Shown here: positions 54,849-64,000 of the stretch, piece after piece
How positions within the stretch are numbered: position 1 is the stretch's first letter
Layout: each line of letters opens with the position of its first letter
NCBI RefSeq assembly: GCF_000016605.1
Contig: NC_009440.1
Coordinates: forward strand, 62,001-126,000
Reading direction: 5' to 3'
Length of the DNA stretch: 64,000 nucleotides
From: Metallosphaera sedula DSM 5348
Lineage (GTDB): Archaea > Thermoproteota > Thermoprotei_A > Sulfolobales > Sulfolobaceae
Notes under the pieces: generated by a model
The model's database searches: none
Seen by the model: the letters and a program-made list of their open reading frames with translations, nothing else
Told to the model about the DNA's origin: nothing
Made by a program: the position numbers and the translations under genes

Positions 54849-55349
54849 ATGGTCGAATCGGTAGAAGAGAAGAGAGGGTACACCATTAGGACTGTGCGGG
54901 CAGATGATATAGATGCTATTATAAAGATTAACAGACTCACGCTACCTGAGAATTATCCCTACTATTTCTTCGTTGAACATGTGAGGGATTGGGGAGAGGC
55001 TTTCTTTGTGGCAACAGTAGATGGGGAGGTTGTAGGTTACATCATGCCCAGGATAGAGACGGGATTTAGCAACCTGAAGTCCTTCATTCCCCTGGTGAGG
55101 AAGGGACATGTAGTCTCGATTGCCGTGCTCGAGGGTTACAGAAGGAAGGGAATAGGTAAGCAGTTGCTTACCTCCTCCATGGAGAAGATGAAACAGGTCT
55201 ATGGGGCCGAGGAAGTATATCTAGAGGTTAGGGTAAGTAATTACCCTGCAATATCATTATATGAGAAACTTGGATACAAGAAAGTCAAGCTATTAAAGCA
55301 TTATTACGCTGATGGAGAGGATGCCTACTTAATGGCAGCTCCTCTCTAA
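54849..55349 (+). CDS. N-terminal protein acetyltransferase (archaeal Ard1 / NatA-like)
   Basis: 166 residues from ATG 54849; the longer open frame running back to 54387 is antisense to coaBC and not real. GNAT fold with the substrate loop RLTLPENYPYYFFVEH, the acetyl-CoA motif RRKGIGKQLL, and LEVRVSNYPAISLYEKLGY. It closely matches the remembered Saccharolobus enzyme SsArd1, which acetylates many protein N-termini including that of Alba. Confidence 0.94.
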   Translation: MVESVEEKRGYTIRTVRADDIDAIIKINRLTLPENYPYYFFVEHVRDWGEAFFVATVDGEVVGYIMPRIETGFSNLKSFIPLVRKGHVVSIAVLEGYRRKGIGKQLLTSSMEKMKQVYGAEEVYLEVRVSNYPAISLYEKLGYKKVKLLKHYYADGEDAYLMAAPL

Positions 55350-55456
55350 ATTCAGTTAAGTTTTCTTTTTAGTTATCAAGCTATTCCTTCATAGTCTTGA
55401 TTACGCAGTTATCAATTCCCCTAGCAACCTAATCTCAGAAATGGAGGTAGGGGAAG

Positions 55457-55554
<98 letters not shown>

Positions 55555-55588
55555 GTTTTACCCTACCGAGACTAATAACAACTGTGGC

Positions 55589-55598
55589 TCATTTAAAT
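55589..55598 (-). promoter_or_regulatory. TATA box of the initiator tRNA-Met gene
   Basis: GATTTAAATG on the minus strand is 35-44 bases before the mature 5' end, the usual position for archaeal tRNA promoters. Confidence 0.55.
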
Positions 55599-55794
55599 CT
55601 TTCCTGGGGATGTCAGGATCCAAAAACACCCATACTACCGATATAGCAAAGCCCCGGCATATTTTATAGCTGGTTTCCTCACAATGCATAATCAGTGATG
55701 AGAAGAGGGTCGTATGATTAGTGATTAGCGCTGGAAATTCTGAAACCTTTTCTCCCATAACAGCTTTTAGTGAGGGGTTTAATGTTATCTTCAC

Positions 55795-56073
55795 ATGATT
55801 ATTTCTGCTAGATCGGCACAGAAGGTAATCTTCTCGACTTGTAGGAGGCTTAAAATTGGAGATGGTGTAAGGGTAGAAAGCTATAAGAGGGACAGGTTTA
55901 TAGAAATTTATCTAGTAAGTAACGATAAATATAAGATAATAGAAAACGGTTATATCAGGAGGGAACTAACTATATCGGGACAGGAATTAAAGGACTTTCT
56001 AAAGGGGATACTTTCGATCGAGTTTCCCAGGAGTAACGTGCTTTACCTGAGCGAAGTACATAGTATAATATAA
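55795..56073 (+). CDS. Small uncharacterised protein upstream of accC
   Basis: 92 residues, beta-rich start (IISARSAQKVIFSTCRRLKI) and hydrophobic C-terminal part. Not recognised. It ends 67 bases before accC, which has its own TATA box, so it may not be in the same transcript. Confidence 0.55.
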   Translation: MIISARSAQKVIFSTCRRLKIGDGVRVESYKRDRFIEIYLVSNDKYKIIENGYIRRELTISGQELKDFLKGILSIEFPRSNVLYLSEVHSII

Positions 56074-56103
56074 AACTTCATAAGAAAAACTGATAGATAA
56101 AAA

Positions 56104-56113
56104 CTTTTTAAAC
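56104..56113 (+). promoter_or_regulatory. TATA box of the accC-accB operon
   Basis: CTTTTTAAAC is 28-37 bases before ATG 56141, a strong match to the Sulfolobales consensus, placing initiation very near the start codon. Confidence 0.65.
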
Positions 56114-56140
56114 TATTCGAGTTATATTTATGTGATTCTT

Positions 56141-57673
56141 ATGCCACCCTTTAGTAGAGTTTTGGTTGCAAACAGGGGAGAAATTGCAGTAAGGGTAATG
56201 AAGGCAATAAAGGAAATGGGAATGACAGCAATAGCTGTTTACTCTGAGGCTGACAAGTACGCAGTCCACGTTAAGTATGCCGATGAAGCTTATTATATTG
56301 GACCCTCGCCGGCCTTGGAAAGTTACCTCAACATACCCCACATCATTGACGCAGCGGAGAAGGCTCACGCTGACGCTGTTCATCCTGGATATGGATTCTT
56401 GTCGGAGAATGCTGACTTCGTGGAGGCAGTTGAAAAGGCAGGAATGACTTACATAGGTCCCTCTGCTGAGGTCATGAGAAAGATAAAGGATAAGCTGGAT
56501 GGGAAAAGGATAGCCCAGTTATCTGGTGTCCCCATTGCCCCTGGCTCGGATGGCCCCGTAGAATCCATTGACGAGGCTCTTAAGTTGGCTGAGAAGATAG
56601 GATACCCCATCATGGTTAAGGCCGCTAGCGGGGGTGGTGGAGTAGGTATAACAAAGATAGATACACCTGACCAGCTCATTGACGCATGGGAAAGAAACAA
56701 GAGGTTAGCTACACAAGCCTTCGGACGATCTGATCTATACATAGAAAAAGCCGCCGTAAACCCTAGGCACATTGAGTTTCAGTTAATTGGCGATAAGTAC
56801 GGCAACTATGTCGTTGCTTGGGAGAGGGAATGTACTATTCAGAGAAGAAACCAGAAGTTGATAGAGGAGGCACCATCTCCAGCAATCACAATGGAAGAAA
56901 GGTCACGAATGTTCGAGCCTATATACAAATATGGGAAGTTAATTAATTACTTTACCCTGGGTACTTTCGAGACAGTTTTCTCTGATGCCACAAGGGAGTT
57001 CTACTTCCTTGAGCTGAACAAAAGGCTTCAGGTAGAACACCCAGTTACTGAGTTAATATTCAGAATTGATCTGGTAAAGCTACAGATAAGGCTAGCTGCA
57101 GGAGAACATTTGCCATTCACGCAGGAGGAACTCAACAAGAGGGCGAGAGGTGCAGCAATAGAGTTCAGGATAAATGCCGAGGATCCAATAAATAATTTCA
57201 GCGGAAGCTCAGGTTTCATTACGTACTACAGGGAGCCCACGGGTCCTGGAGTGAGAATGGATAGCGGTGTAACGGAGGGAAGCTGGGTACCTCCTTTCTA
57301 CGACTCTCTAGTATCGAAGTTGATTGTGTATGGAGAAGACAGGCAATACGCAATACAAACTGCCATGAGGGCACTAGACGATTACAAGATTGGCGGAGTC
57401 AAAACGACTATACCGCTATACAAGCTCATCATGAGGGATCCCGACTTTCAGGAAGGAAGGTTCAGTACTGCCTATATTTCCCAGAAGATTGACTCAATGG
57501 TTAAGAAACTGAAGGCCGAAGAGGAGATGATGGCTTCAGTGGCCGCAGTTCTTCAGAGCAGGGGACTCCTTAGAAAGAAGGCTTCAGCTCCTCAGGAGCA
57601 GGCGAAACCAGGCTCAGGATGGAAGAGTTACGGTATCATGATGCAGAGCACTCCTAGGGTGATGTGGGGATGA
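56141..57673 (+). CDS. accC: Biotin carboxylase subunit of acetyl-CoA/propionyl-CoA carboxylase
   Basis: 510 residues from ATG 56141; a GTG three codons earlier is less likely given the TATA spacing. Domains: N-terminal FSRVLVANRGEIAVRVMKA, ATP-grasp with the glycine loop ASGGGGVGI near 163-171, the ERECTIQRRNQKLIEEAPSP block, EHPVTE, and the C-terminal carboxylase domain. It carboxylates biotin on AccB. In Metallosphaera this is part of the enzyme that fixes bicarbonate in the 3-hydroxypropionate/4-hydroxybutyrate cycle. The carboxyltransferase subunit gene is not in this window. Confidence 0.95.
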   Translation: MPPFSRVLVANRGEIAVRVMKAIKEMGMTAIAVYSEADKYAVHVKYADEAYYIGPSPALESYLNIPHIIDAAEKAHADAVHPGYGFLSENADFVEAVEKAGMTYIGPSAEVMRKIKDKLDGKRIAQLSGVPIAPGSDGPVESIDEALKLAEKIGYPIMVKAASGGGGVGITKIDTPDQLIDAWERNKRLATQAFGRSDLYIEKAAVNPRHIEFQLIGDKYGNYVVAWERECTIQRRNQKLIEEAPSPAITMEERSRMFEPIYKYGKLINYFTLGTFETVFSDATREFYFLELNKRLQVEHPVTELIFRIDLVKLQIRLAAGEHLPFTQEELNKRARGAAIEFRINAEDPINNFSGSSGFITYYREPTGPGVRMDSGVTEGSWVPPFYDSLVSKLIVYGEDRQYAIQTAMRALDDYKIGGVKTTIPLYKLIMRDPDFQEGRFSTAYISQKIDSMVKKLKAEEEMMASVAAVLQSRGLLRKKASAPQEQAKPGSGWKSYGIMMQSTPRVMWG

Positions 57674-58173
57674 AACTGTATAGGGTTCATGCGGATACAG
57701 GAGATACCTTCATTGTGGCCCACGATCAAAAGGAAAACAAGGACAGACTAAAGACGGAAAATAACGAGTTTGAGATAGAGTATGTCGGTCAGGGTACAAG
57801 GGAAGGAGAAATAATCCTGAAGATTAACGGTGAGATGCACAGGGTCTTCATAGACAACGGATGGATAATTCTTGACAATGCAAGGATATTCAGGGCAGAG
57901 AGAGTTACAGAGCTTCCCACTCAGGAAGGACAGACACTGGACGAGATGATCAAAGGTAAGGAGGGAGAAGTGCTATCACCGCTTCAGGGCAGAGTAGTTC
58001 AGGTCAGGGTTAAGGAAGGCGATGCGGTGAATAAGGGACAGCCCTTGCTATCGATTGAGGCCATGAAATCTGAGACCATAGTGTCGGCACCAATAAGCGG
58101 GCTAGTGGAGAAGGTATTAGTTAAGGCAGGTCAAGGAGTAAAGAAGGGAGATATCCTAGTGGTGATAAAGTAA
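57670..58173 (+). CDS. accB: Biotin carboxyl carrier protein subunit of the acyl-CoA carboxylase
   Basis: 167 residues from ATG 57670, overlapping accC by 4 bases (ATGA). The C-terminal 70 residues form a biotinyl domain with the biotinylation motif EAMKS, K133 being the attachment site. The N-terminal 90 residues are likely the link to AccC and the carboxyltransferase. It carries CO2 between the two active sites. Confidence 0.95.
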   Translation: MKLYRVHADTGDTFIVAHDQKENKDRLKTENNEFEIEYVGQGTREGEIILKINGEMHRVFIDNGWIILDNARIFRAERVTELPTQEGQTLDEMIKGKEGEVLSPLQGRVVQVRVKEGDAVNKGQPLLSIEAMKSETIVSAPISGLVEKVLVKAGQGVKKGDILVVIK

Positions 58174-58178
58174 GCTGG

Positions 58179-59162
58179 TTATTCTGGGAGGCTTATGGAA
58201 TTTCTTTTAAGAATATTTCTTATATGTTTTGAAAGTTCTTTTGAGTAACCCCTTCTTCCACCCTCCGCAATTATTAGTTTTGCCTTGGAGTTGTCCACGT
58301 AATATATTAAATCCTCAAAATCTGCATGATCACTAAATGCTATACTGGTGGATACCTTGTCTATCCTCTTAACGGGAACCTCAAATTCCCATCCGGAAAG
58401 TAGAAAGTTTGCATGAAGAGAGTCCCTTTGCTTGAATTGATTAAAGTGGAGAAACTCTATGTACCATCGGTCCTTCAATATGCCCTGGGCCTCGGCTTCC
58501 TCCTTGGAGAAGACGTCCTCGATTTGTATCCCGTTGGAGATGGCGATCCGCGTTATATCCCGTACCTTTCCGTCAACTATAAATGGGGCAATGACACCGT
58601 TCTTCCTAAGCACCCTCATTACCTCCTGTAACTTTCCGTGATAGCCGTATATTCTTACGGGCATTTTCACTACCGCGTCATTTATGAAATCCGACATCAG
58701 CTGTTCAACCTCTCCCTTAAACTTTCTCGTAAATTCCGGTTTGCCGTAAGTGGACTCTATAATTAGTATGTCAGGGTTAAGTATGGGGGTCCCCTTTTCC
58801 GGATTTTTGAAATCCCCTGTATAGGCTATGGTTTCCTCGTTGGTGATAATTTCTACTTGCGCCGATCCAAACACGTGATCGGAGGGGTGAAGAGTTAGTC
58901 TCTCTTCATCCACGTTGATCGTAACCCCGTAATTCAAATCTAGTCTCTTATTTCGGGCTATCTTATATCCGAGGACCTCAAGAACCTGCATAGTGGGTGG
59001 AGTAGCTATGACCCCTAAGCACTCCTTGACACTGCTGGAAAGCTGTAATGTGTGATCTGAGTGGAAATGTGTAACTATCCTGAAGTTCCTTTTCCAATGA
59101 CCGTCAACTGTAAAGTTCTCGCCAATTAGTATTGCGCCGTTCCTCTCTATCCTGACGTTCAT
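58179..59162 (-). CDS. Metallo-beta-lactamase / beta-CASP-like nuclease
   Basis: 327 residues. Metal ligands HFHSDH (32-37), then HPSDHVFGS and YTGDF, and a late IAFSDHADFEDL histidine. This is the pattern of archaeal relatives of SNM1 and CPSF73 nucleases. It is encoded directly before DNA ligase on the same strand (22-base gap between them), and such ligase-linked MBL exonucleases are known in bacteria too. A role in DNA end or RNA processing is inferred. Confidence 0.82.
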   Translation of the reverse strand: MNVRIERNGAILIGENFTVDGHWKRNFRIVTHFHSDHTLQLSSSVKECLGVIATPPTMQVLEVLGYKIARNKRLDLNYGVTINVDEERLTLHPSDHVFGSAQVEIITNEETIAYTGDFKNPEKGTPILNPDILIIESTYGKPEFTRKFKGEVEQLMSDFINDAVVKMPVRIYGYHGKLQEVMRVLRKNGVIAPFIVDGKVRDITRIAISNGIQIEDVFSKEEAEAQGILKDRWYIEFLHFNQFKQRDSLHANFLLSGWEFEVPVKRIDKVSTSIAFSDHADFEDLIYYVDNSKAKLIIAEGGRRGYSKELSKHIRNILKRNSISLPE

Positions 59163-59184
59163 TCATAGGTAATAGGTCTTTACT

Positions 59185-60981
59185 CTAGATATTTTCATCT
59201 ACAGGTTTTTCCTCTATTTTCTTGAGCTGTTTCGAGTACATCTCCATTATCTCCTGGTTAGTGGTAGCATCCTCTGGACTTTTGTCATCCCTCCATCTGA
59301 TAAATCTTGGGAAACGTATGGATAGTCCTCCTTTTTCGCCTCTGCAACAGGTATGCAAGGGAGAAATCGTGATTTCGGCACCTATCACCTCAGCTACTAG
59401 GGTTGGCGATACCCAGACATCAGGGATCATGTCGGATACAACCCTTGGATGCTTCTGCTCCCTCTTGAGTTCGTTTATCTTCTTCTGCATCTCATCTAGT
59501 TCCTGGTCACTGAAACCAGAGGCAACCTTACAAACCGTCTCAAACACATCCTTCTCTGGGTTGTAAGCTGCCATAAGCAAGGAGCTAAACTTACCTCCCC
59601 TTTTACCCTTACCGTAAAAGGCACCAACTACCACTAGATCTACCGTATCAGCCATTTCGCTCTGGTAATCCCTCTTTAACTTTATCCATAGCCACCCTCT
59701 GGACCCTGCCTGGTATATGGAGTCTGGTCCAATCGACTTAACCATAACTCCCTCTGCACCCTCAGATATTGCTTGATAGAAGTACTCCCTTAGCTTATCC
59801 ACTCTATCAGCAATTATATGTGACGCGATATGAACCTTGTCGTTACTTGCAAGAATCTCCTCAAGTTTGGCCCTCCTCTCTGGGAGAGGCTTCGTGGTGT
59901 AATCCTCTCCCTCAAAGAACATTAGATCAAAGAGGAATAGGTTGACCGGATATTCCTTTATGGCTTCCGCTATGTTATTTTTCCTTCTCCTATGCATAAG
60001 CTCTTGGAAGGGTCTCATTTCACCGCTCTCTGGATCAACAGGTACAATCTCACCCTCCACAATGAAGTTGTCACCCTTAACGAATTGTTTCACGTACTCT
60101 GTTACATCAATGTACTGGTCAGTTATATTTTCCATTCGTCTAGAGAAAATGGTGACCTTATCTCCCTTTCTATGAATCTGAGCCCTCTCACCATCATATT
60201 TGTAGTCCACTAGCGCCTTTCCGTTCATTTTCTCCATTATCTCCTCTGGATCGGGCAACCTTTCAGCCAACATTGGTCTGATTGGAATCCCAGGGGTTGG
60301 GGAAATATTCTTCAGTTTCTCTATTCCCTCAGTAGCTATTACTCTGGCTATATCGCCAAGGTCAGCCCTTAAGTTGTATGCCCTTTCGACTATTGGCCTA
60401 TAGTCTGCAGATCCACCAAAGGTTATGGCCAACGCATCCAGTACCGTCGCATCTCCTATCCCTAGCCTTAGCCTCCCCTCAACAAATCTGACGAGATACT
60501 TGGCCTCTATGGGGGTTGCCTTCTTTATCAGACCAGCGAAAATCCTTATCTTAATGTCCCTGCTTCCCTCCCCAGTGCTAGTGGCTATCTTTACTAGCTC
60601 GTTATATACCTCCATCACGTCAAGTTCTCCGGCCTCCTGATTTCCTCCGACGAATGAGAGAATGCTCACGCCCTTTACCTTACTCCTCAAGGAATAGGCA
60701 ACTTCACCTAGATCACCTATATTCTTGTATAGTTTTTCAACTTCCTCTTCCTTATTTCCATAGGCCATTGCTATTGCCTTAATCAGAAATTTCTCTCCCA
60801 TTCCTATCTCAGGCATTCCTGTAAAGTCTGGCCAGAGCCTTCCCTGGATAAGGTACACTACCTTATCTATCACTTCCCTTTCAGTGTTCTTAAAGAGGTC
60901 CGAAAGAAGAGATGTTAGCTGTATTCTAGAGGATATTTTCTCAAGTCTGTCGAAATACTCTGCGATAAGCTTAAACTTCAT
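59185..60981 (-). CDS. lig: ATP-dependent DNA ligase
   Basis: 598 residues, the Sulfolobales size. N-terminal DNA-binding domain (1-230), adenylation domain with the nucleophile K261 in YKYDGER (259-266) and [18 protein letters not shown] and WIKLKRDY motifs, then an OB domain ending near 580. It seals Okazaki fragments and repair nicks, and binds PCNA in related species. The MBL nuclease gene follows in the same direction. Confidence 0.96.
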
Positions 60982-61117
60982 ATATGATTATTTGTAGGTT
61001 GTAACTTAAATAGGATTGGTGATGATCACTTAGAGCTGAACGATGAAGTATCAGAGTTACTCTGATAAGAGTTGAGCCCTCTATCTTATGAATGTAACGT
61101 GAGAATACTAAAGGTAA

Positions 61118-61636
61118 ATGATTCTAGGGGATAGGGATCTCAAATACTACTTGGAAAAGAAGTGGATACTTGTGGACCCATTAACGGAAGATAGCGTTAG
61201 GGAGAACGGTATAGACATGAGAGTTGGTGGTGAGATTGCTAGGTTTAAGAATGTGGATAGGCCTTTCGAAGAAGGAATGAACCCTGACGACTTCTTCGTT
61301 AGGGAAAGGGGGAATGAGTTCGTGATTTGGCCCAATGAACATGTGTTAATGGTAACGGAGGAATATCTTAGACTCCCGCAGGATATAATGGCTTTCGTCA
61401 ACATGAGGTCCAGTTTTGCCAGGTTAGGCCTTCTAGTTCCCCCTACGATCGTGGATGCCGGATTTGAGGGCCAACTCACGATAGAGGTCATGGGGTCAGG
61501 ATTTCCTGTCAAAATTAGAAGGGGTACCAGATTCCTTCATCTGATCTTCGCGAAGACTCTTACGCCCGTAGAGAACCCATATAAGGGAAAATATCAAGGA
61601 CAAAGGGGAGTTACTATACCAAAGTTCACGAAGTGA
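61118..61636 (+). CDS. dcd: dCTP deaminase (dUTPase superfamily)
   Basis: 172 residues. Family motifs: [34 protein letters not shown] with the catalytic Glu, and the C-terminal [12 protein letters not shown]. It turns dCTP to dUTP for thymidylate synthesis. Archaeal homologues may also hydrolyse dUTP; that cannot be judged here. The 136-base gap before it shows only AT-rich sequence. It converges with the next gene, overlapping by 11 bases. Confidence 0.93.
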   Translation: MILGDRDLKYYLEKKWILVDPLTEDSVRENGIDMRVGGEIARFKNVDRPFEEGMNPDDFFVRERGNEFVIWPNEHVLMVTEEYLRLPQDIMAFVNMRSSFARLGLLVPPTIVDAGFEGQLTIEVMGSGFPVKIRRGTRFLHLIFAKTLTPVENPYKGKYQGQRGVTIPKFTK

Positions 61637-62282
61637 GCTTCCAATATTTATCTTGGTTATCAAAGTATATACTTCCAGTCTTCCTGAGCTTTTGGAATAA
61701 CTCATGTTCCTGTTTAGAAAGATATTTTTGAGCCTCTGTCTCGTCCGGTGTATGAATTTGAGTTAGTTTTGTGATAAAATTCTGAAAGAATGTGGGGTCT
61801 ACTGCTATCCTTTCTTCGGCAGTCCAAATTATCTTGGCTCCCTGAGACTCGAGCCTATCAAAAAACGCGTCGAGGTTCTTGATGTTAGATAACTTACTCT
61901 CGTACATGACTCCCTGTTCCCTCAGATAGTCCATGGCACTTCTTTTCTCCTGTTGAGGCATCTTTTTCCCCTCCCTAGTCTCATCTCTCCTCTCTTTCTT
62001 GACCTCCTGGGGTTGAGTTCCAGGTTTGGTGGAAAGGGTTGTCTCAATTGTTTCAACTCTCTCAGCCAACTCCCCAAGCTTCTTCTTCACGTTTAGCAAT
62101 TCCACTGTAAGTGGGTTCACTACGTCATCCATGACCTTAGAATCCTGAGGTCTTGTAGCCGGTGGGCTACCAAGAAGCTTGTATTTTACGTACTCTGAAA
62201 GTAGCACGAATCCGTTGTTCCTGGCCTCATCCTCCAGTCTCTTGTACTCCTCGTCTGATAATTTTATAATTAGACTTCTCAT
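61626..62282 (-). CDS. RHH-like DNA-binding protein with coiled coil and C-terminal domain
   Basis: 218 residues. Residues 1-40 have the ribbon-helix-helix pattern ([20 protein letters not shown], then [12 protein letters not shown]). A linker and coiled coil follow ([20 protein letters not shown]), then a charged low-complexity stretch and a C-terminal domain with [20 protein letters not shown]. Function unknown; possibly a chromosomal or cell-cycle DNA-binding protein. TTTTTATG on the minus strand before the ATG is a likely promoter. Confidence 0.6.
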   Translation of the reverse strand: MRSLIIKLSDEEYKRLEDEARNNGFVLLSEYVKYKLLGSPPATRPQDSKVMDDVVNPLTVELLNVKKKLGELAERVETIETTLSTKPGTQPQEVKKERRDETREGKKMPQQEKRSAMDYLREQGVMYESKLSNIKNLDAFFDRLESQGAKIIWTAEERIAVDPTFFQNFITKLTQIHTPDETEAQKYLSKQEHELFQKLRKTGSIYFDNQDKYWKLTS

Positions 62283-62335
62283 CCAAGAAATATCTCGCTT
62301 ATCGATACATAAAAATTTGATTGTAAAAAGTAATA

Positions 62336-63037
62336 CTACATTTGCTTTTCTAGGAGAGTATTCAAGAAGTTTTCCTCTTGCGGAACTCCTATGAATTCCA
62401 CGGATTCATTCACGGCAACCGTCGGAACTGACATAACCTGATACTTCTCTGCTATGTCGGGATTCTCGTAGGACTCAACCACATCAGATATTACGTTGCA
62501 CTTTTCTGCCTTGCAAGCTTCGTATGCTACCATGTGAGCTAGAAGGGCGGCATATGGGCAGTATGGACAAGAGGGAGTAACCATTACCTCAACCTTTACC
62601 TTTCCGTTTAGTTTCTCCCTTATTGCGTTCACAGTCTCAGGACTTAAACCGCTTTCGCCTTGAGATAATCTGACTATTGTCTCCACTAGTGCCCTTATTT
62701 CCTCCCCAAGTGGCGCACCTGTCCACCTTATCTTGCCCTCGAGGAAGGCGACTGTGGGAACCCTAGATACCTCATATTTTTTAAATGACTCCTTATCCTT
62801 CGCTAGATCGTGTACCTTTACCTTAAGCAAGTAATCTCCGTCTTGACCTTTTGGTGAGGCTTGTCTCACGAATTCCATAAACTTCTCCGTAACACCACAA
62901 TACTGGCAATTGGGATTACTCGAGTCTATAAATACATGAGCCTCAACTTCCCCCTTCATGTCCCTTAAAGCGTCCACAAGGGCATTCTTCACTTCCTCTG
63001 TGAATAACTCAGCATATTCTTCCTCCATCTTTATCAC
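62336..63037 (-). CDS. pdo: Protein disulfide oxidoreductase PDO (two thioredoxin folds)
   Basis: 233 residues (230 if started three codons later at the second ATG). Two thioredoxin-like units, the first with C44-QY-C47 and the second with C157-PY-C160 in TPSCPYCPYA. PDO keeps disulfide bonds in proteins of hyperthermophiles, in a redox chain with a thioredoxin reductase. Both active sites are intact. Confidence 0.93.
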   Translation of the reverse strand: MIKMEEEYAELFTEEVKNALVDALRDMKGEVEAHVFIDSSNPNCQYCGVTEKFMEFVRQASPKGQDGDYLLKVKVHDLAKDKESFKKYEVSRVPTVAFLEGKIRWTGAPLGEEIRALVETIVRLSQGESGLSPETVNAIREKLNGKVKVEVMVTPSCPYCPYAALLAHMVAYEACKAEKCNVISDVVESYENPDIAEKYQVMSVPTVAVNESVEFIGVPQEENFLNTLLEKQM

Positions 63038-63132
63038 TCTTTATACCTAGATTCTGGGGAAATAAAAGTTTATCATAAAGGTTAGAAATTGAGGAGTACT
63101 AGTATAGATTAAAGTAAATTTCGGAAGGAAAG

Positions 63133-63798
63133 TTACTCATTGAGAGTTAAGGGTAGTTTACATTTAATGTCTGATGGCTTCATTATTGTAACATTTCCGT
63201 TTGGTGATTCCTCTCTAATAATAATACCTTGAAATTTTTTAATTTTAACTGAGTTCTCCAGCCAACAATCTGGTAGAAGTCCAGCCTTTATGCAGGTCTC
63301 CGCGAGAAATGTTTCAGCGTCCCAGCAGTATTCCACAGGAACCTGCGGAAGGAGTAAACCTGAGTACATGATACCTTTCTCGACAATTAGGCCATCCTTA
63401 CCCACCTCTATCATGGAAGGTAATTTTCTCCTATCATCGACCTCGATATTTTCAGGTTTGGTCAGTATGGTCACTTCTATTACCAGTTGATCTAGTTCTT
63501 CGGGCCTAACTGGTGGGAATCTAGGATCAGAAAATGCCGCTGCTAGCGCTGCTTTAGAGACGATCTCCTTGATGGGAGCCACAGCCTCTATGTAACCAAT
63601 GCAACCCCTAAGTTCATATTTTCCCCCTAGATCAGACTCGAGTGTAACAAATGCCATCCCGTATTTATCTAGAACCGGGTCTTCAAACTTGGGACTTTCA
63701 CCCTTACCTCTCAATCTTCTCTCAATCGAGGATCTAGCTATTTTCACCAGATTCTTCCCTACTTGCAGGTCTATGTCCTCTATGCTTAGTAGATTCAT
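63133..63798 (-). CDS. AMMECR1-domain protein
   Basis: 221 residues, the normal archaeal length. The invariant motif LRGCIGY (about 63-69) is present, as are SDPRFPPVRPEEL and VEYCWDAETFLAETC. The family is conserved in archaea and eukaryotes and may act in radical-based chemistry with its partner MEMO, but its role is not settled. Its start overlaps the 3' end of the upstream gene by 65 bases. Confidence 0.9.
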   Translation of the reverse strand: MNLLSIEDIDLQVGKNLVKIARSSIERRLRGKGESPKFEDPVLDKYGMAFVTLESDLGGKYELRGCIGYIEAVAPIKEIVSKAALAAAFSDPRFPPVRPEELDQLVIEVTILTKPENIEVDDRRKLPSMIEVGKDGLIVEKGIMYSGLLLPQVPVEYCWDAETFLAETCIKAGLLPDCWLENSVKIKKFQGIIIREESPNGNVTIMKPSDIKCKLPLTLNE

Positions 63799-64000
63799 AT
63801 GAATCCTTCAGTGATCTCGCCTTAATAAGAATCTCAGTGATCGTGTCCCAATGTCTACCTTTCCAGTACTCCTTTTTGCATTTCGTACAAACCCAAAGGT
63901 TTTTATCCTTTTTTTCCAGTATTCCGTTACATTCTGAACATCTTGATGCATCCGGATTGATGTCCAGTAATAGCCCGAACTTATGTGATAGAAGAGCTAA
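63734..64000 (-). CDS. C-terminal part of a Mut7-C (DUF82) family protein (truncated by window edge)
   Basis: 88 residues run from the right edge to a TAG at 63734-63736. A zinc ribbon with SRCSECNG and VCTKCKKEYWKGRHW is the characteristic C-terminal part of Mut7-C proteins, related to PIN-type RNases. The start is outside the window. It overlaps AMMECR1 by 65 bases. Confidence 0.75.
   Translation of the reverse strand, partial: LALLSHKFGLLLDINPDASRCSECNGILEKKDKNLWVCTKCKKEYWKGRHWDTITEILIKARSLKDSYESTKHRGHRPASREESGENS

Noticed and set aside
55558-55794. A 78-residue minus-strand open frame next to initiator tRNA-Met
   Set aside because: It runs over the TATA box of the tRNA gene, has no recognisable motif, and starts back to back with the gene at 55795.

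Overview
The window is a piece of a crenarchaeal chromosome of the order Sulfolobales, most likely a Metallosphaera or close relative. The grounds are the archaeal-type ribosomal and exosome operons, leaderless promoters, TTG/GTG starts, intron-containing tRNAs, a CedA-type DNA import locus, a TreT trehalose synthase, and an AccC-AccB pair of the kind used in the 3-hydroxypropionate/4-hydroxybutyrate carbon fixation cycle. By eye the base composition is too GC-rich for Saccharolobus or Sulfurisphaera. The genus is inferred; no search was run.

Layout. 1-3.3 kb: end of an unknown gene, eS1, a two-domain sugar nucleotidyltransferase/acetyltransferase, and a YchF-like GTPase. 3.4-11.2 kb: RNA-processing superoperon with L15e, an RNA-binding protein, RNase P subunits Rpp30 and Pop5, proteasome alpha, SBDS, exosome Rrp4-Rrp41-Rrp42, L37Ae, a Brix protein, a Pcc1-like protein, prefoldin beta and the XPF nuclease. 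11.4-21.2 kb: EF-2, a HAD phosphatase, an M28-like protein, a DUF447 protein, LeuB-type dehydrogenase, IleRS and a SPOUT methylase. 21.3-36 kb: the S10/spc-type ribosomal block from L3 to L15, continuing into SecY, adenylate kinase, an EMC3/DUF106 protein, L34e and cytidylate kinase. 36-37.2 kb: a three-gene membrane cluster recognised as cedA1-cedA-cedA2. 37.2-44.2 kb: archease, intron-containing tRNA-Phe, a highly structured RNA-like element before an unknown gene, tRNA-Gly, a ribbon-helix-helix gene, a cassette of four overlapping genes (DUF1464, nucleotidyltransferase, CitG-like, phosphoesterase), and a duplicated-domain protein coupled to TreT.

44.3-53.5 kb is an integrated mobile element of about 9.2 kb in tRNA-His(GTG), bounded by a perfect 44-bp direct repeat. 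It carries an intact tyrosine integrase, a Rad3/XPD-type helicase with iron-sulfur cysteines, a ParB-like protein, several winged-helix and ribbon-helix-helix regulators, a RelE-like toxin candidate with three small paralogous proteins, a SWIM zinc-finger protein, and a row of small unknown genes. Noncoding parts hold palindromic operators, iteron-like repeats and a recurrent G-rich motif. No capsid gene or familiar replication initiator is recognisable. This element and the structured RNA near 37.8 kb are the best candidates for undescribed biology.

53.5-64 kb: intact tRNA-His, CoaBC, Ard1-type N-terminal acetyltransferase, intron-containing initiator tRNA-Met, AccC-AccB, an MBL nuclease next to DNA ligase, dCTP deaminase, a coiled-coil DNA-binding protein, the double-thioredoxin oxidoreductase PDO, AMMECR1, and the 3' end of a Mut7-C type gene.
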